Below, piece by piece: positions 59,691 through 64,000 of a stretch of 64,000 nt of DNA. The notes beneath the pieces were generated by a model. The model made no database searches and was not told where the DNA came from. It worked only from the letters and a program-made list of their open reading frames with translations. How positions within the stretch are numbered: the first letter of the stretch is position 1; each line of letters starts with the position of its first letter. Made by a program: the position numbers and the translations under genes. This stretch comes from Cristatella mucedo. Its lineage: Eukaryota > Bryozoa > Phylactolaemata > Cristatellidae. The DNA lies in assembly GCA_009760855.2 (NCBI GenBank), contig WPIO01000041.1, forward strand, positions 1,936,001 to 2,000,000, written 5' to 3'.

Positions 59691-61050
59691 CGGGCGGCGG
59701 CCGACGTGGGCTGATGGTGCACGACTTGGTGGCGACCAGCTCTGCAACGATTCGCCCTCGCGTGCTCGCCTGCACAGGGAGCGAATGCACGACAATACAC
59801 GGAACTCTCTACTGTATGCATAACAATACAGTGAACACGTGACTGTACTACCAGGAAAGCACGACTTCGACGACCGACAATTCAAACAGGCGCCCCCCAT
59901 TAATTTGTATCGCTACGCAGAAGGGGGCGAGCTCTGCGGACATGGTGCCCCATTGTTGTTGACTCGCTCGCACTGCGAATCCTGACGGGAGCTCCCTTTT
60001 CCTTTCCCTTTTTTGTCTCTGCGATCAGCCGCCTCGGCCTTTTGGCGCCGAAGGCCGCTCGCCAGCACCCTTCGCTCGGGCCACCTGCCAGCTCGGGTCA
60101 GCCAATCGATCTGTGCGTCGTGCTCGACCCACCTCGTCTATATCTGCTGCTCAGCACTGGGCTCCAGCCTGCCAACCTGCGCCGCCGACGCTATCGCTTT
60201 CCTCACTACCGCTTCCACCTCGAGGCCGCCGCCGCCGACTCGACCTTCAGCCAGCACAGGCGCTACGCGCGAGCGAGGCAGCGAGCCGCGAGAGCAGGCC
60301 GCCGCCGCCGATGCACTCGCGCCGGCTCTCCGCGCCGCTGTCAAGCTGCTCTCTTCTTACAGCTCGTACGCGCGTCTCTTTTCGTCATAGATGCGCCCGC
60401 GAGTCCCCCCCCGCCCGCCCGCCAGCCCAACAGCCCTGCGCGCGCCCACAGGCGTACGCCTCGCACAGACGCCAAGCTCTAAATGTCACTAATGAAATAG
60501 AGCGGCGGAGAGATCCCGTCGTCGGCGACGCGAGCGCATCTTCTTACAGTGGAGAGCGCCTGTTTTGGCTTACCTTCGAGTCAGTCGTCCGAAGACGCTC
60601 GCGGGAAGGGAAGTTTGACAGGTCGTCAGAGTCCATCTGTAAAAGAAAATTCATCGTGCAGTGGTTTCTGGCCGCAGCTTTTGTCCGAGAGCTTGTACTA
60701 TTAAATTGTTATCGCGCGTCGCCGTCGTCACCGCCGCTCTCCACTCCCGCGAGATTGTCGCAAACGCACGTGCTTAACATCGACGGTCCATGGGCTGGCC
60801 GACTAACAACAGTAATCTCTAAATAATGCCTCTAAATAATCTGTGGATTTTTAAAGTATCCCGGAAGCCCTTTTGTTGTCTAGTCACGTATAAGAAGCAG
60901 GCAGCGCTGCGTCAAGCTCTGCTATGCACCGATACACACCGGGCCTCCCTAGAGCGAGTACCTACTGCCGACGTACCGCGAAGAACAGAATGTGGCAGCA
61001 CACTTCCGGCCAAGCCCGAACACTTAGCGACTCCGTTTTTACTCTACTTC
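58850..61050. promoter_or_regulatory. CpG-rich block, possible promoter region
   Basis: GC- and CpG-rich unlike its surroundings, with GC-box-like runs and almost no repeat elements apart from a (CA)n. Several overlapping frames are open on both strands (for example + 60113-60826, - 59029-59328) because stops are rare in such DNA. A good donor (CTAG|GTGAGA, minus, at 59067/59066) follows a charged stretch PHDEEEPRVGVLRKRIAKQQ, which may be a real exon. No family is recognised, so I name no gene. Confidence 0.45.
59626..59686 (+). repeat. (CA)n microsatellite
   Basis: About 30 CA units inside the CpG-rich block. Confidence 0.97.
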
Positions 61051-61639
61051 TTACCACCTCGCCATCTTGTTTGCTCTTGGCGACGCTTTCGTCCATCTTG
61101 ACTCATCTCCCCTTTTCCCCTACGTCTACTACTCTAGAACCGACCGTCGTCGCATATTTGGATTTTAATGCACGTCCACTATACCAGCCATTTCGGCGCT
61201 TACCGTCCGGCTAGCCAACGTCAAGCCCACCCCGAGGAGCGACTTAGGCAAGTCGCAACGTATCCACGGAAAACAGAGTATTTTTCAAAGGTCAAGGTCG
61301 AGAACACGTTTCCTCATCATTCCGTCCAAGCTAAAAATTTAACAACTGAAATAATTTTGCGGCCAACTTAATAAACAGGAATTAAATTAGTCATAAATTA
61401 TCAAAGTAAAGGCACGGGCACTGCTTAGGAGATTTAGTTGGCAAGACGTTACCTTCATCAAGCACTTTCCTTCACTTAGCCGTCTGGTAAAAGCATAATG
61501 CCCGCCAAACTAGTTCTGTTAGCGGCGCAGTAGCACGGTACTAAAATGTGTACCAATTGCAATCCCGCCGACCGCGTATAATAATTTCGAGGGACCAAAA
61601 ATAGCCACGAGCACGACTTTCAAGAGCACCTCTCTGTCT

Positions 61640-61818
61640 AATGGACTCGCCTGGGCTGCTGCTGCTTCCATTCCTGCTCTCTGCCTCAACTGCACTCCTG
61701 ACCTGGCAATGCTTCTCGCGTTCTCTGGGTTGCGTGAGGTGAAGTCTGTTGGCTAGCCCATGCTTACCGAAAGCTTCTTATGCTGTGAGTGAGCTATAAA
61801 AAAAAACTCTCCTGCGTA
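61640..61818 (+). mobile_element. LINE family A 3' fragment
   Basis: 'ggactcgcctgggctgctgct', 'gcgtgaggtgaagtctgttgg', 'actctcctgcgtaag'; cut by the following LINE-B tail. The stretch 61050-61640 holds no recognisable gene. Confidence 0.75.
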
Positions 61819-61821
61819 AGA

Positions 61822-62218
61822 ATAATTTGATAATACACTTGATAAAGCACCCCCAGAGAACTCAATCTCTTTCTAGGCGCTTTGCATTTGCTGCAAAGGG
61901 AAATGCAATTGAATGGTAAGTAAAATCATGCTTGAAAAACAAACGAAATGAATAACATGGTTATGGGTGACATGCACAGGGTCAGCATGCAAATGTGGTT
62001 AGTGGCAGCATGCACAGTGTCAGCACGCACAAGCACATGAAAGACGAATCACAGGGACCCACTAAATGCTGTCCTAAATAGATGTGTTTTTAAGTGCCTT
62101 TTAAATGTGGTCAGGTCAGGGGATGTTCTGACGCAAGTCGGGAGGGAGTTCCAGGCTTTGGGAGCATACGAACTAAATGCACGGTCTCCAACGGATTTAA
62201 GGTTTGTACAAGGTATAA
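61822..62218 (-). mobile_element. LINE family B 3' half
   Basis: Reversed terminus (tgataaagcacccccagaga), untranslated region and the 'gggagggagttccaggctttg' block; truncated at about 62218 where a second copy begins. Confidence 0.88.
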
Positions 62219-62315
62219 AAATTCATATAAATGTGCGTTTCTACTTTGTTTTTGAATGTGGTCAAGTCAGCAGGTGTTGTGACGCAAGTCGGGAGTGAGT
62301 TCCAGGCTTTGGGAG

Positions 62316-62730
62316 TGTAGTTCGTATGTATGTATTGTATGCAGGCTCCTCTGATAAGTCACTGGTGAGCTGTTAGAAGCACCACCGAGAGGGACCGGTG
62401 CACTGCTGTGGTCCGCCTGTGATGTGGCATAGACACACGCAGGTAACCAGCTGGTGGCCAGATGCTGGATTCACCATCAGGGTCGGCCAGTGCACTGCTG
62501 CGGTCCGCCTGTGATGCGGCATGGATCAGCTGGTGGCCAGATGGTGGATTCACCATCAGGGTCGGTCGGTGCACAGTTGTGGTCGATGAACCATCGGAGT
62601 CGACCAGGGGACAGGGGAGTCGTGTGAGAGTAGGGGCCGAGGGGAGCCGTTCGCTCTGGGGCTCCGTGCGTTGGGAATAAACTGTCGGTGTTGGGCATCG
62701 GCTGGCTCTCTGCTGTGCGACCAAACTACA
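62316..62730 (+). mobile_element. solo LTR, 415 bp
   Basis: TGTAGTT...AACTACA ends are perfect inverted 7-mers. AATAAA is near 62679. Flanks are GGGAG (62311-62315) and AGGAG (62731-62735), a 5-bp target duplication with one change. A 100-base segment ('ctggtggccagatg...gtcggccagtgcactgctg') is duplicated inside, which makes it longer than the 279-base LTR at 27920. Confidence 0.88.
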
Positions 62731-63049
62731 AGGAGCACGAACTGAATTCACGGGACTCCAAAGGATTTCATGTTTGTATGAGATATTGCTAAACTGTTAG
62801 ATTCCGAAAAGCGGGTGGTACGGTGCTTGGCCTGGTGGGGCAATAGATCTGACGGGTAGGCTGGGGCCAAAGAATGAAGGAACCTAAAAGTGAGTGACAA
62901 AACCTTGAAGTCGGTTCGTTGCTCGACTGGGAGCCAGTGCAGGTCGGCGAGAAGTGGTGTGATGTGGCAACTGCGATGCTCACGACAGACAAGTCTAGCT
63001 GCAAAGTTTTTCACCAGCTAAGCGGTTGATTGCACATGCCGGTAAAAAA

Positions 63050-63208
63050 AACCTTAGCTGATTAAACAGCCTCTTTTTGTATAGCGACAGAAGAGCCTTT
63101 ACGGCTATCACCACCGCTTGCAGTGACGATAAAGAATCGCCCACTGCAGGAATCGAACCCACGACCTCGATACCAAGGTCGTGAAAGCAACCGCCTTACC
63201 TAATGTGA
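63050..63208 (-). mobile_element. SINE-A copy nested in LINE-B
   Basis: Full reverse copy: 'gctgattaaacagcctcttt', 'ggaatcgaacccacgacctc', 'gcaaccgccttacctaatgtg'. An A-run (63042-63049) marks its tail junction. Confidence 0.92.
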
Positions 63209-63485
63209 GCCAGCAAGCAGTGAGTTACAGAAGTCAAGACGGGATATTATAAATGTATGCACCAACTTAGATGTGTTATCCTTATCTGAACAAGCCCGAA
63301 GACCAGCTTGATCCTTGCGGCTGAGTTAGAAACGGAGACACGCTATACTGCAGTAACTTAGGGTAGCCCGCTACCTGTTGCGAAAACTGGCAGCCTGCTT
63401 ATCGCGAGCTCTTTAAAATAATACCAATGTATTACTCTATTAATATATATGGTACAATCAGCGAGAGGTTCCCTATTCCTACATC

Positions 63486-63597
63486 ATGACTCACGGCACG
63501 ACGAAGCTCTCTAGCCCGGTGGGCTTGGTGGCCTTGGCCACCGAAACCCGGCCCCCACGACCTGGTCCCAAAAGGCCCCCTGGCGACGGCGAAGAGT
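63486..63597 (+). CDS. candidate first exon, unknown protein
   Basis: ATG at 63486 opens MTHGTTKLSSPVGLVALATE, then a Pro/Arg-rich stretch RPPRPGPKRPPGDGEE. A strong donor, GAGT|GTAAGT, lies at 63597/63598 (phase 1). Any second exon lies outside the window. The region downstream is GC-richer than average. No family is recognised. Confidence 0.35.
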
Positions 63598-63924
63598 GTA
63601 AGTTAAGCAATGTCTCGACACTTTTCTCGCGCTTGCGATTTTATGGAGGCCGGCGCAGCTCAGTAGCCAGAGCCGATCCCGGCAGCCGTTAGGAAGAGGG
63701 AGGCTCTTCGTCAGAGCCTGCTTCACCGCCAAGGGGGGATGATTGCATGACCGAGGTCGGCTAGCAAAGCAGAGACCACGCTGGGGCTCTGACGCGGACA
63801 AAGCTTTAAGGATCGCTGCGTTCGTCGCCAATTTCTTAGAGAGCCGGCTCGGAAGGACAGCCCGCGACGTTGCAAGCAATCGGTGCAAGCCGCACATCGC
63901 CGGGTCAAAGTTGGTCTGGTGGGC

Positions 63925-64000
63925 TTTGTATGCATCTCCGTCTGTAATTCCACAAAGACTCTGTGACTGCTACGCAGGAGAGTTTTGTACAGCGAACTCA
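63925..64000 (-). mobile_element. LINE family A 3' end, running off the window
   Basis: 'gcatctccgtctgtaattcc' and 'acgcaggagagttttgtaca' are the reversed family-A terminus. Confidence 0.8.

Larger units (their letters stand above)
62219..63300 (-). mobile_element. LINE family B copy split by a solo LTR and a SINE-A
   Basis: Family-B sequence is continuous if 62316-62730 (LTR) and about 63050-63208 (SINE-A) are removed: '...ccaggctttgggag' resumes at 'gagcacgaactgaattcacgg', and 'gcacatgccggta' resumes at 'gccagcaagcagtgagtt'. Confidence 0.85.

Noticed and set aside
60113-60826. 237-codon plus-strand frame in the CpG-rich block.
   Set aside because: Other frames are also open there because stops are rare. 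It is Arg/Pro/Ser low complexity at the start and has no recognised domain; kept only as part of the CpG-rich region.

Overview
The window is nuclear DNA from an animal, most likely an invertebrate. It has spliced genes with GT-AG introns, a eukaryotic tRNA without an encoded CCA end, tRNA-derived SINEs, CR1/L2-group LINEs, a hAT DNA transposon and a gag-bearing LTR retrotransposon. There are no operons or bacterial signals. The species cannot be named from the sequence. Intergenic DNA and introns are packed with repeats, and the real coding exons are few and short.

Three conserved genes could be assembled exon by exon, with reading phase checked at the junctions. (1) A NuSAP-like mitotic microtubule-binding protein on + (about 2361-13844); its 5' part, expected to carry the SAP domain, was not found. 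(2) A p24 gamma (TMED3/7-type) cargo receptor on + (16702-25262), complete in three exons, 219 residues. (3) A short Deltex-type ubiquitin ligase on - (45103-39723), complete in three exons as RING plus Deltex C-terminal domain, 226 residues. A tRNA-Val(CAC) lies at 34159-34231. Weaker candidate exons lie at 302-530 (-), 47235-47523 (-), 50452-50820 (+) and 63486-63597 (+). A GC- and CpG-rich block at about 58850-61050 looks like a promoter region but gives no assignable gene.

Repeats dominate. LINE family A ends in 'GGAGATACATTACATT'-type repeats and family B ends in (ATT)n; both have CR1/L2-group protein remnants and more than 40 copies or fragments between them. SINE-A has tRNA-like A and B boxes and ends in (ATTT)n or T-rich tails. 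SINE-B has a tRNA-like head and a 3' tail that matches the 3' end of LINE family B. A hAT element (31328-33957) keeps its terminal inverted repeats and an 8-bp target duplication and has been invaded by an LTR and by SINE-A. An LTR retrotransposon (27920-30113) keeps both LTRs and a perfect 5-bp target duplication. Its interior holds only a Gag domain followed, in the same frame after one stop codon, by a long repeat-rich coding stretch. Related solo LTRs lie at 30160-30474, 31971-32194 and 62316-62730.

Layout: 1-2300 repeats and one candidate minus exon; 2361-14440 NuSAP gene; 14440-16700 repeats; 16702-25430 TMED gene; 25464-38880 transposon-rich desert with the LTR element, the hAT element, the tRNA and the longest LINE-A; 39400-45103 Deltex gene; 45228-49300 low-complexity DNA, minisatellites and a hAT-like non-autonomous element; 49400-58540 mostly LINE/SINE remnants with one candidate exon; 58850-61050 CpG-rich block; 61640-64000 nested LINE-B/solo LTR/SINE-A and a candidate first exon.
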